Source: Rhodobacteraceae bacterium Water-Bin34 (GTDB lineage Bacteria; Pseudomonadota; Alphaproteobacteria; Rhodobacterales; Rhodobacteraceae). From it: a stretch of 35,792 bases of DNA. Each line of letters opens with the position of its first letter. Within the stretch, counting starts at the first letter, position 1. The notes beneath the pieces were generated by a model, which did no database searches, had not been told where the DNA came from, and saw nothing but the letters and a program-made list of their open reading frames with translations. This document shows, in pieces, positions 24,176-30,853 of the stretch. The stretch spans positions 1-35,792 of the forward strand of contig FZLS01000024.1 of NCBI GenBank assembly GCA_900197625.1, written 5' to 3'. The position numbers and the translations under genes are program-made.

Positions 24176-24958
24176 ATGGCACAGTACACAATTGGTGGTG
24201 ATAAGTACTTAGCAAACAACAAAACAATATACGAAGTTGTTATGCTTTCAGATAAAGACGGTAACATTATCAATTCGTTTGGCTCTGCCTCAAACATTCC
24301 TATCGCTGATGGTACAGTAACTGGTTATGGTCACGTTAATAAATTTGGTGGGACAGATGGTGATATAACAGCTGGTACTATCTGGGATGGTAATAACGGA
24401 GCTGTTACTTACCCATATCCAGCTAACGGAGTTGTTACAGTCACTTCAACAGCAAACACCGGAGCAGCGGTTCTTATCGAAGGATTAGATGCAAGCTTTG
24501 CTTCGCAGTCAGAGACTGTAGTTATAGGTGGAACTGGTACAAAGACATTCTCACGTATATTCAGAGCTAGAATGGTTGATACAAATAACGATGCAGATGT
24601 TGTTATAAATCAGGGTGGTAGTATTGCAGCTAAGATTATAGAAGATCAAGCTCAAACACTTATGGCTGTATATACAGTACCAGCTGGCAAGACTGCTTAC
24701 TTAATTAAGGTAGTGATGGGCTCAGCAAAAGCTTCAACTAACTCAGCAATGAAGTATTCTTTACTTGCAAGAGAAACAGAAGATGGAAATATTTTCCAGT
24801 TTAAAGGAATTTACTATGCAGCAGGGGGACAGACATTAACAATGGATTATCCTGTCCCATTAAAGTTCATAGAAAAAACAGATATCAGAATTGATGTAAC
24901 AGCAGCACAACAAACTGAGGCTAGTGCAATATTCGATATTATTTTAGTAGACAACTAA
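24176..24958 (+). CDS. Virion-associated structural protein (predicted)
   Basis: This 260-residue, Thr/Ala/Gly-rich, beta-type protein begins MAQYTIGGDKYLANNKTIYE. GTIWDGNNGAVTYPYPANGV (about 67-86) and an Ig-like or jelly-roll region with TVTSTANTGAAVLIEGLDAS follow. AGKTAYLIKVVMGSAKA (about 179-195) and MDYPVPLKFIEKTDIRIDVT are segments I associate with structural proteins of marine podo- and myoviruses. No enzymatic motif is visible. It is oddly placed within the replication cluster, directly after regA and before a host-type promoter. A virion role is inferred from composition and recall only. Confidence 0.65.
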   Translation: MAQYTIGGDKYLANNKTIYEVVMLSDKDGNIINSFGSASNIPIADGTVTGYGHVNKFGGTDGDITAGTIWDGNNGAVTYPYPANGVVTVTSTANTGAAVLIEGLDASFASQSETVVIGGTGTKTFSRIFRARMVDTNNDADVVINQGGSIAAKIIEDQAQTLMAVYTVPAGKTAYLIKVVMGSAKASTNSAMKYSLLARETEDGNIFQFKGIYYAAGGQTLTMDYPVPLKFIEKTDIRIDVTAAQQTEASAIFDIILVDN

Positions 24959-24997
24959 AAAATAGTTGCTTTCTAAATAAAAAATACTATATATAAT
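24952..24997 (+). promoter_or_regulatory. Sigma70-like promoter for hsp20, with inverted repeat over the -35
   Basis: TTGCTT (24966-24971) is followed by an AT-only -10 region. TATATA at 24988 gives a 16-base spacer; TATAAT at 24992 gives 20. The TATAATATA at 24992-25000 also occurs in the promoters at 17389 and 25954. CAACTA (24952-24957) and TAGTTG (24963-24968) form a 6-bp inverted repeat that includes the upstream stop codon and part of the -35 box, paralleling the gp55 promoter. Confidence 0.65.
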
Positions 24998-25056
24998 ATA
25001 ACGATGCAGAATAATCTGGTCGTATATCAATCTTGCTTGCTCAAAAGGAGATAACA

Positions 25057-25527
25057 ATGACAGGCTTACATACACTATTCCCCCGATCATCTTTCGTAGG
25101 TTTTGACCATCTGTTTAATGAACTAGAATGGACAGCTAAACATGCTCAAGATCATTATCCCCCACATAATATTATTAAACAAGGCGATGAGCAATATCTC
25201 ATTGAATTGGCTATTGCGGGATTTACTAAGGAAGAGATCTCAGTTGAAGTTAAAGATAGAACTTTGACAGTAAAAGGAGAACACGTTTCTAAAGGTAGAG
25301 AGTTTATTCATCGTGGTATTTCTACGAAAAAATTTAAACGAACTTTTAGGCTGTCTGAACATGTAAATGTAAACGGAGCAGATATTCAGGACGGAATTCT
25401 GGCAATTGAATTGCAGTACGTCATTCCTGATGAAATGCGTCCTCGTAAAATCAATATTGGTCAAACGAGGAAAACAAATGACACAACTAATACTACTACA
25501 AGCCAGCTTCTTACAGAAAGCGATTAG
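25057..25527 (+). CDS. hsp20: Hsp20/alpha-crystallin small heat shock protein
   Basis: The ATG at 25057 has a strong AAAAGGAGATAACA site just upstream and gives 156 residues; a TTG at 25033 is also in frame but unlikely. The alpha-crystallin domain spans about residues 38-135: NIIKQGDEQYLIELAIAGFT, EEISVEVKDRTLTVKGEH, FIHRGISTKKFKRTFRL and ILAIELQYVIPDEMRPRKIN (the L-x-I-x-L region, then P-x-x-x-x-P). Hsp20 is a core gene of marine T4-like phages; it is thought to protect phage proteins or help assembly. The next gene starts 50 bases before its stop. Confidence 0.93.
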   Translation: MTGLHTLFPRSSFVGFDHLFNELEWTAKHAQDHYPPHNIIKQGDEQYLIELAIAGFTKEEISVEVKDRTLTVKGEHVSKGREFIHRGISTKKFKRTFRLSEHVNVNGADIQDGILAIELQYVIPDEMRPRKINIGQTRKTNDTTNTTTSQLLTESD

Positions 25528-25708
25528 CTCTCTGTTAGATCTATTTAAAGACGCAAACTCAACACGCAAGGAAATGTCAGAAGCTAGAAAGACTATCAAA
25601 GAGCTTAATAAGCTTACAGATAAAGATTTAGCTGATATCGGCCTATGTCGCGGAGACATCTGGAACGTTGCTCATAATAAGACTGACGGTTTAAGGAGAC
25701 GTTTCTAA
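25478..25708 (+). CDS. DUF1127-family small protein
   Basis: The ATG at 25478, with AACGAGGAAAACAA upstream, gives 76 residues. The C-terminal half is the DUF1127 (YjiS-like) motif: ARKTIKELNKLTDKDLADIG followed by LCRGDIWNVA (consensus L-x-D-x-x-L-x-D-I-G-L-x-R-x-D-I). In alphaproteobacteria such proteins include small RNA-binding regulators of phosphate and C1 metabolism. It overlaps the end of hsp20 by 50 bases in another frame, and the next ATG overlaps its stop (TAATG), so all three are probably co-translated. Role in the phage unknown; acquisition from the host is inferred. Confidence 0.82.
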   Translation: MTQLILLQASFLQKAISSLLDLFKDANSTRKEMSEARKTIKELNKLTDKDLADIGLCRGDIWNVAHNKTDGLRRRF

Positions 25709-25878
25709 TGACTGAAGCAGTAATGAAATATGCCCTTGCACCCGTGGGTGGACTCTTTAGTGGTTTTAACAGCTTCTTCCTTTCACTAGGAAAAGCAAGA
25801 GCAGCAGCTGAGCTTTCTAGAATGGGTTACCATGAAGAAGCAAAGTATCTAATGCTGACTAAAGCAGAAGACTTGTAA
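25708..25878 (+). CDS. 56-residue protein following DUF1127
   Basis: The ATG overlaps the preceding stop by one base (TAATG) and has AAGGAGACGTTTCTA just upstream, a strong ribosome binding site. The N-terminal half is hydrophobic and glycine-rich (YALAPVGGLFSGFNSFFLSL), possibly membrane-associated. The C-terminal half is an amphipathic helix, GKARAAAELSRMGYHEEAKY. The R-A-A-A-E-L-x-R-M-G-Y-x-E-E-A-K pattern reminds me of small alphaproteobacterial proteins that occur with DUF1127, but I cannot confirm this. It ends just before a terminator. Confidence 0.75.
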   Translation: MTEAVMKYALAPVGGLFSGFNSFFLSLGKARAAAELSRMGYHEEAKYLMLTKAEDL

Positions 25879-25896
25879 ATGTCAATACAACTATGA

Positions 25897-25927
25897 AAAG
25901 GGGCTGTTGTGGCCCCTTTCCCTTTTT
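25897..25927 (+). terminator. Rho-independent terminator after the hsp20-DUF1127 cassette
   Basis: AAAGGGGC (25897-25904) and GCCCCTTT (25912-25919) form an 8-bp stem with a 7-base loop, followed by CCC and five T residues. It separates the cassette from the gp43 promoter immediately downstream. Confidence 0.88.
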
Positions 25928-25930
25928 CAG

Positions 25931-25959
25931 TTGCATACTATATCGATATATACTATAAT
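25931..25959 (+). promoter_or_regulatory. Sigma70-like promoter for DNA polymerase
   Basis: TTGCAT (25931-25936) and TATAAT (25954-25959) are separated by 17 bases, the same boxes and spacing as the gp55 promoter. It lies between a terminator and the gp43 start, 28 bases before the ATG. Confidence 0.85.
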
Positions 25960-25987
25960 ATAGTTTGTTGACACTAGGAGGCGTCAT

Positions 25988-28513
25988 ATGAACTTTTATA
26001 CAAGCGTAAATCGATATGGTAATAGTATTCTATACAGAGGTATAGAAGATGGAGAGCGTGTAGCTAAGAAGGTAAAGTATATGCCTACTTTGTTTGTTAA
26101 CGCTACTCATGAGACTGGTTGGTATAATCTACAGAATCAACCTGTATTACCTAAGACGTTTGATACTATGAGAGACGCTAAGGACTTTATGAAGCAGTAC
26201 GAAGGTGTAGATAACTATACTGTATATGGTACTACTAATTATGTTACTCAGTATATAAACGATCGCTTTCCTGACGCTCCTAAGTTTGATCGAGATAAAG
26301 TAAACGTTACTTCTATTGATATTGAGGTAGCTTCTGACGAAGGCTTTCCGTTTGTAGAGCAAGCCGCTCATCCTGTTATCTCTATCACGATGAAAAATAA
26401 TATAGATAATATATATCGAGTATGGGGATTATATGACTACAATGAAGACGATTGCACAGTTGAAGGCGTTGACGCTATCCAATATATCAAGTGTAAGGAC
26501 GAGATTGATCTTCTATTATCTTGGCTGGCTTACTGGCACGATCCAAAATATTGCCCCGATATTGTTACTGGCTGGAACACTCGTCTATTTGATTTCCCAT
26601 ACCTCATTAACAGGGTAAAGAATATCATAGGCGGTGACGTCTATAAGAAGTTCTCTCCTTGGGGTATAGTAGATCAGCGAAATATTATGATGGCTCGTGG
26701 AGAAGTAATTGCTTACGAGATGGCTGGTATTCAGCAGTTAGATTACTATGACTTGTTTACTAAGTTCGGTTATACTTATGGTATGCAGGAGTCATATAAA
26801 CTAGATCATATAGCGCATGTAGTCCTGGGAGAGCGTAAGCTCTCCTATGATGAGCATGGTTCTCTGCATGGATTATACAAGCATGACTTTCAGAAGTTCA
26901 TTGACTATAATATAAAAGATGTTCAGATTGTTGATAGACTAGAAGAGAAGATGGGCTTGATTACTCTTGCTATGACTATGGCTTATAGAGGTGGAGTTAA
27001 CTATTCAGAGACTTTCGGTACTGTGCAGATCTGGGACTCTATTCTATATCGTTTGCTATTCAAGCAGCAGATAGCCTGTCCTCCTAAGTTTAGTAAAGAG
27101 AAGGTTCCTTATCCTGGAGCGTATGTAAAAGATCCTCAGACTGGTATGCATGACTGGGTAGTATCGTTTGACCTTAACTCTCTCTATCCTATGATTATTG
27201 TTCAGTATAATATGAGTCCTGAGACTGTTCTTCCTGGTAAAGAGCATCTAGGATTAGATCCTGTAGAGAAGCTCTTAGGTGATGCTGATATTAATATACC
27301 TGATGGTACTACTATGGCTGCTTCTGGTGTTAAGTTTAGTAAAGATCAGGTAGGTATTATTCCTGCTATCATTAAGCAGTACTATGATGAGCGTAGACTT
27401 ATTAAGAAAGCAATGCTTGATACTAAGCAAGAGTATGAGAATACTCCTACTAAACGTCTAGAGAATAAGATGACTATCTTAGAGAATCAGCAGATGTCTA
27501 TTAAGATTCTTATGAACTCTTTGTATGGTGCTCTAGGTAATAAGCATTTCCGTTACTTTAATAATCACGTTGCAGAAGCTATTACTACTTCAGGTCAGCT
27601 ATCTATTCGTTGGGCTGAGAATGCTATCAATAAAGAGATGAATACTGCTTTAGAGACTGACGATAAAGACTATGTGATTGCTATTGATACTGATTCGTTG
27701 TATGTTAATATGAATGAGATGGTTAAGAAGTTTAATCCTAAAGATCCTGTTAAGTTCTTAGATAAGATATGTCGTGAGCATTTCGAAGGTGTACTAGAGA
27801 AGTCATATGCTGTACTAGCTGATAAGCTAAAGGTTATGGAAAACCGTATGGAGATGTCTCGTGAGGTTATTGCTAATCGAGGTGTATGGATTGCTAAGAA
27901 GCGCTATATCTTAAACGTTCATAATAACGAAGGTGTGCAGTATGCAGAACCTAAGATGAAGATGATGGGAGTAGATGCTGTACGCTCTTCTACTCCTCAG
28001 GTATGTCGTGATAAGTTTAAGAAGATATTTAAAGTTATTATTGATGAAGGTGAGACTGCTACTCAAAGGTTTATTGCTGACTTCAAGAAGGAATGGAAGC
28101 AGCTTCCTCCTGAGTCTGTATCGTTTCCTAGAGGATGTAATATATCTAAGAAGAAAGACGGAGTACCGTTTACTTGGGCTGATAAGAAAACTATCTATAA
28201 GAAGGCTTGTCCTATCCATGTGAGAGGTGCTTTGTTATATAATCATTATATAAAGCAAGCTGGTCTAGATCAGAAGTATGAGATAATACAGAACGGTGAG
28301 AAGATTAAGTTCGTCTATCTTAAGACTCCTAACTCTATCAAAGAGAACGTTATTGCTTATGCTAACGATCTACCTAAAGAGCTTGACTTACATCGATTTA
28401 TCGACTATAATAAACAATATGAGAAAGCATTCGTTGACCCTATCAAGCATCTACTCGATGCTCTTAACTGGGATGTTGAACCTGTAGCTACGTTGGAGGA
28501 CTTCTTTGTATAG
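25988..28513 (+). CDS. 43: gp43 family B DNA polymerase
   Basis: This 841-residue replicative polymerase with 3'-5' exonuclease (T4 gp43 is 898) is encoded as one uninterrupted gene. Exonuclease motifs: SIDIEVASDEG with D111 and E113, NTRLFDFPYLINR (198-210) and YNIKDVQIV (307-315). Polymerase motifs: A FDLNSLYPMII (394-404), B KILMNSLYGALGNK (506-519) and C AIDTDSLYVN (565-574, D567/D569). The terminal TLEDFFV fits a clamp-binding peptide. An AGGAGGCGTCAT site precedes the ATG. The primase-like gene follows with at most a one-base gap or slight overlap. Confidence 0.98.
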   Translation: MNFYTSVNRYGNSILYRGIEDGERVAKKVKYMPTLFVNATHETGWYNLQNQPVLPKTFDTMRDAKDFMKQYEGVDNYTVYGTTNYVTQYINDRFPDAPKFDRDKVNVTSIDIEVASDEGFPFVEQAAHPVISITMKNNIDNIYRVWGLYDYNEDDCTVEGVDAIQYIKCKDEIDLLLSWLAYWHDPKYCPDIVTGWNTRLFDFPYLINRVKNIIGGDVYKKFSPWGIVDQRNIMMARGEVIAYEMAGIQQLDYYDLFTKFGYTYGMQESYKLDHIAHVVLGERKLSYDEHGSLHGLYKHDFQKFIDYNIKDVQIVDRLEEKMGLITLAMTMAYRGGVNYSETFGTVQIWDSILYRLLFKQQIACPPKFSKEKVPYPGAYVKDPQTGMHDWVVSFDLNSLYPMIIVQYNMSPETVLPGKEHLGLDPVEKLLGDADINIPDGTTMAASGVKFSKDQVGIIPAIIKQYYDERRLIKKAMLDTKQEYENTPTKRLENKMTILENQQMSIKILMNSLYGALGNKHFRYFNNHVAEAITTSGQLSIRWAENAINKEMNTALETDDKDYVIAIDTDSLYVNMNEMVKKFNPKDPVKFLDKICREHFEGVLEKSYAVLADKLKVMENRMEMSREVIANRGVWIAKKRYILNVHNNEGVQYAEPKMKMMGVDAVRSSTPQVCRDKFKKIFKVIIDEGETATQRFIADFKKEWKQLPPESVSFPRGCNISKKKDGVPFTWADKKTIYKKACPIHVRGALLYNHYIKQAGLDQKYEIIQNGEKIKFVYLKTPNSIKENVIAYANDLPKELDLHRFIDYNKQYEKAFVDPIKHLLDALNWDVEPVATLEDFFV

Positions 28514-28514
28514 T

Positions 28515-29468
28515 ATGACAATATTCAAGTCTCCTAGATGGTGGGATGCTCAGAATAGATTTGTATATGATAATAAAACTCATCGTCGTATGGACTTTGA
28601 GTCATGGGATAAGTTTACTCTGTTCCTATATAAACTATCTAAGAGAAAGCTTAACGGTAAGCAAGATGCAGAGTTAATTACTCCTGCTATATTCAAGCCT
28701 GATACTACTCGTAAGAACGAGAATGTTATTCAATGGTCTGGATGGGCAGCAGTAGATGTAGATGATCTAGTTATTGAAGGAGACTTAGAAGATGTTTTAC
28801 GTGATCGTTTTGGTGAATATGATTATGTGGTGTATAGTACTGCTTCAAGTACGGATGACCATCCAAAGTTTCGAGTTGTATTCAACACTGACGTACCGAT
28901 TGACTCAACTAAACTACGTCACTTCTGGTACGCTCTTAACCAAGAGCTCAACGAAATTGGAGATGCACAGACTAAAGACCTTGCTAGGATGTACTACATA
29001 CCAGCGGACTATGACGGTGCTAATAACTTCTTCTACCGTAATAGTGGCGAGCCTATTGACTTGGCTGTCCTTCTCGCCAAGTGGCCATATGATGATACTA
29101 GAAATGCTCAGTCCTTTCTCGATAGACTACCTCCTGCTTTTAGAGAGCAAGTCATAGAGTATCGTAAAGGTAAACTAGATAATACTAACTTTGTATGGAC
29201 GTCATATAGAGACTGTCCTTTCTGGCCTAAGAATCTAGCTGTAGAGTATATCTCTATATCAGGTACTGGTTGGTATAGACAGATGTATCGTATAATGATT
29301 GCTGTAGCTGGAAAGGCTATAGAGAAAGGATATCCTATTACGGCTACTCAGATAGTAGAGTTATGTCGTCAATTCGATATAGAGACTGGTAAATGGTATG
29401 AGAATAGACCTATGGAGGTAGAAGCGAATAACGCATTAGAATACGCATATAAAAACGGAACAGTATAA
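28515..29468 (+). CDS. Archaeo-eukaryotic primase (AEP)-like protein with PriCT-like C-terminus
   Basis: With the ATG at 28515 the protein has 317 residues; a TTG at 28506 lies closer to the GGAGG site at 28496 and could be the true start. WSGWAAVDVDDL (about 77-88) fits AEP metal motif I (hDhD), YSTASSTDDHPKFRVVF (about 109-125) fits the motif II hairpin with its His, and DLARMYYIPADYDG (about 155-168) fits the later conserved strand. The end (WYRQMYRIMIAVAGKAIEKG to EVEANNALEYAYKN) resembles PriCT domains. Next to gp43, it is a candidate primase for gp41 helicase in place of T4-type gp61, not seen here. Family-level inference. Confidence 0.65.
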   Translation: MTIFKSPRWWDAQNRFVYDNKTHRRMDFESWDKFTLFLYKLSKRKLNGKQDAELITPAIFKPDTTRKNENVIQWSGWAAVDVDDLVIEGDLEDVLRDRFGEYDYVVYSTASSTDDHPKFRVVFNTDVPIDSTKLRHFWYALNQELNEIGDAQTKDLARMYYIPADYDGANNFFYRNSGEPIDLAVLLAKWPYDDTRNAQSFLDRLPPAFREQVIEYRKGKLDNTNFVWTSYRDCPFWPKNLAVEYISISGTGWYRQMYRIMIAVAGKAIEKGYPITATQIVELCRQFDIETGKWYENRPMEVEANNALEYAYKNGTV

Positions 29469-29479
29469 GGAGATACTAA

Positions 29480-29608
29480 ATGACTAAAGCAGAAAGACTT
29501 CATAAATCAACTACAGCTAGAATTAAGCGTAGGACATTAAAAGCTTTATTACTAGATAAACAGGAACGTCTGTATACTAAACTCCGTAGATTGAGAAAGA
29601 AGAAATGA
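29480..29608 (+). CDS. Very basic 42-residue protein
   Basis: It has a strong AAGGAGATACTAA site, ATG at 29480 and a stop overlapping the next start (ATGA). About 40% of residues are K or R, with TARIKRRTLKALLLDKQERL in the middle and LRRLRKKK at the end, predicted as a single amphipathic helix. It may bind nucleic acid or an acidic protein partner. No family recognised. Confidence 0.65.
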   Translation: MTKAERLHKSTTARIKRRTLKALLLDKQERLYTKLRRLRKKK

Positions 29609-30012
29609 AAGTAGGCTTTACAGCATCTACATTTGATTTATTACACGCTGGTCACATTGCAATGCTTAGAGAGTCTAAGACGCAGTGTGACTATCTTATT
29701 TGCGCTATTCAAGTAGACCCTTCTATAGATAGGAAAGAAAAGAATAAACCAGTCCAGACATTGGTAGAAAGATATATACAGCTATCTGGAGTTAGTTATG
29801 TTGATGAGATTATACCATATCAAACAGAACAAGATCTAGAAGACATACTGAATACATTTCAGATTGATGTTCGCATCATTGGTGAAGAATATAAACACGG
29901 TACATTTACAGGTAGAGCTATATGTGCTAAGAGAGGTATAGAGATATACTTCAATAAAAGAGAGCATAGATTCTCTACAAGTGATTTGAGGAAGAGAGTA
30001 AATAATGCCTAA
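29605..30012 (+). CDS. Cytidylyltransferase (TagD-like nucleotidyltransferase)
   Basis: This 135-residue protein has the nucleotidyltransferase motif HAGH (14-17) within FTASTFDLLHAGHIAMLRES, an IIGEEYKHG segment near 91-99, and HRFSTSDLRKR (121-131), the counterpart of the RTxGISTT motif. Length and motifs fit glycerol-3-phosphate or related cytidylyltransferases, which make CDP-linked alcohols or sugars. It overlaps the preceding small gene and the following dehydrogenase, so these two enzymes are probably made together. The alcohol or sugar-phosphate substrate is unknown. Confidence 0.88.
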   Translation: MKVGFTASTFDLLHAGHIAMLRESKTQCDYLICAIQVDPSIDRKEKNKPVQTLVERYIQLSGVSYVDEIIPYQTEQDLEDILNTFQIDVRIIGEEYKHGTFTGRAICAKRGIEIYFNKREHRFSTSDLRKRVNNA

Positions 30013-30853
30013 AATTTTAATTGTAGGTCACGGCTTTGTAGGTAAAGCTGTTGACTATGGTTTTAGTCATCCTAAGATAGAAAAGACAATAGTAGACCCA
30101 AAATATGGAACCACTCTTAATAATATCGATCTTGATTTATTTGACTGCACTTTTGTTTGTGTGCCTACCCCGATGGGAAACGATGGCAGCGTTGATAGTA
30201 GTATTATCGATAGCGCTCTCTCAGAATTAAAAGATGCTAAACTCGTAGTAGTTAAATCAACTGTACCTCCAGACATTGTTGCTAAATGGCCTGATCAGGT
30301 TGTTTATAATCCAGAGTTTCTTACAGAGAAATCTGCTAATGAACAATTCGTTGATCCTTCGTTTCATATACTAGGTGGTAAAGAATGGGCTACCAACAGA
30401 GTAGAAGAACTCTATACAAGGTATAGTCTATGTTCTCATTGTCCTTCATATCATATGACAAGAGAAGAAGCATCATTCGTCAAGTACTCTATCAATACAT
30501 TCTTAGCTATGAAGGTTACTTTCTTTAATCAACTATACGACGCAATAGGAGAAACAAATGCAAACTTCGCAACAATTATTAAAGCTATTGGTGCTGATGA
30601 TAGGATTGGGCCTAGTCATACCAAAGTCCCTGGATTTGATGGAAAGCAAGGATATGGTGGAGCATGCTTCCCTAAAGATGTTTCTGCTTTTATAAACTAT
30701 AATAAACAGTTGACCTTATTGAAGGAAGCCGCTATAATAAACAATAGTTATAGACAACAATATGAACTAGACGAGAGAGAGAAACAACAACATGTCAATT
30801 ATGGACAAACTAAAGAAGAACTCAAAGATCAAATCGACGGATATCCTGTCTGA
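30005..30853 (+). CDS. UDP-glucose/GDP-mannose dehydrogenase-family protein, short form
   Basis: The 282 residues include the NAD motif GHGFVG (8-13), FVCVPTPMG (50-58), VVKSTVPP (82-89), YNPEFLTE (101-108) and the catalytic cysteine C221 in KQGYGGACFPKDVSAF. The family oxidises a nucleotide sugar to its uronic acid in two NAD-dependent steps. Bacterial members usually exceed 380 residues; here the C-terminal UDP-binding domain is missing. The last 62 bases overlap the uvsX start in another frame. The start overlaps the cytidylyltransferase by 8 bases. Substrate specificity is uncertain. Confidence 0.88.
   Translation: MPKILIVGHGFVGKAVDYGFSHPKIEKTIVDPKYGTTLNNIDLDLFDCTFVCVPTPMGNDGSVDSSIIDSALSELKDAKLVVVKSTVPPDIVAKWPDQVVYNPEFLTEKSANEQFVDPSFHILGGKEWATNRVEELYTRYSLCSHCPSYHMTREEASFVKYSINTFLAMKVTFFNQLYDAIGETNANFATIIKAIGADDRIGPSHTKVPGFDGKQGYGGACFPKDVSAFINYNKQLTLLKEAAIINNSYRQQYELDEREKQQHVNYGQTKEELKDQIDGYPV

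Noticed and set aside
27975..28223. 82-codon + strand frame in gp43, plus overlapping antisense frames
   Set aside because: It is in the conserved polymerase thumb region of the correct frame; Leu/Arg-rich shadow peptides.
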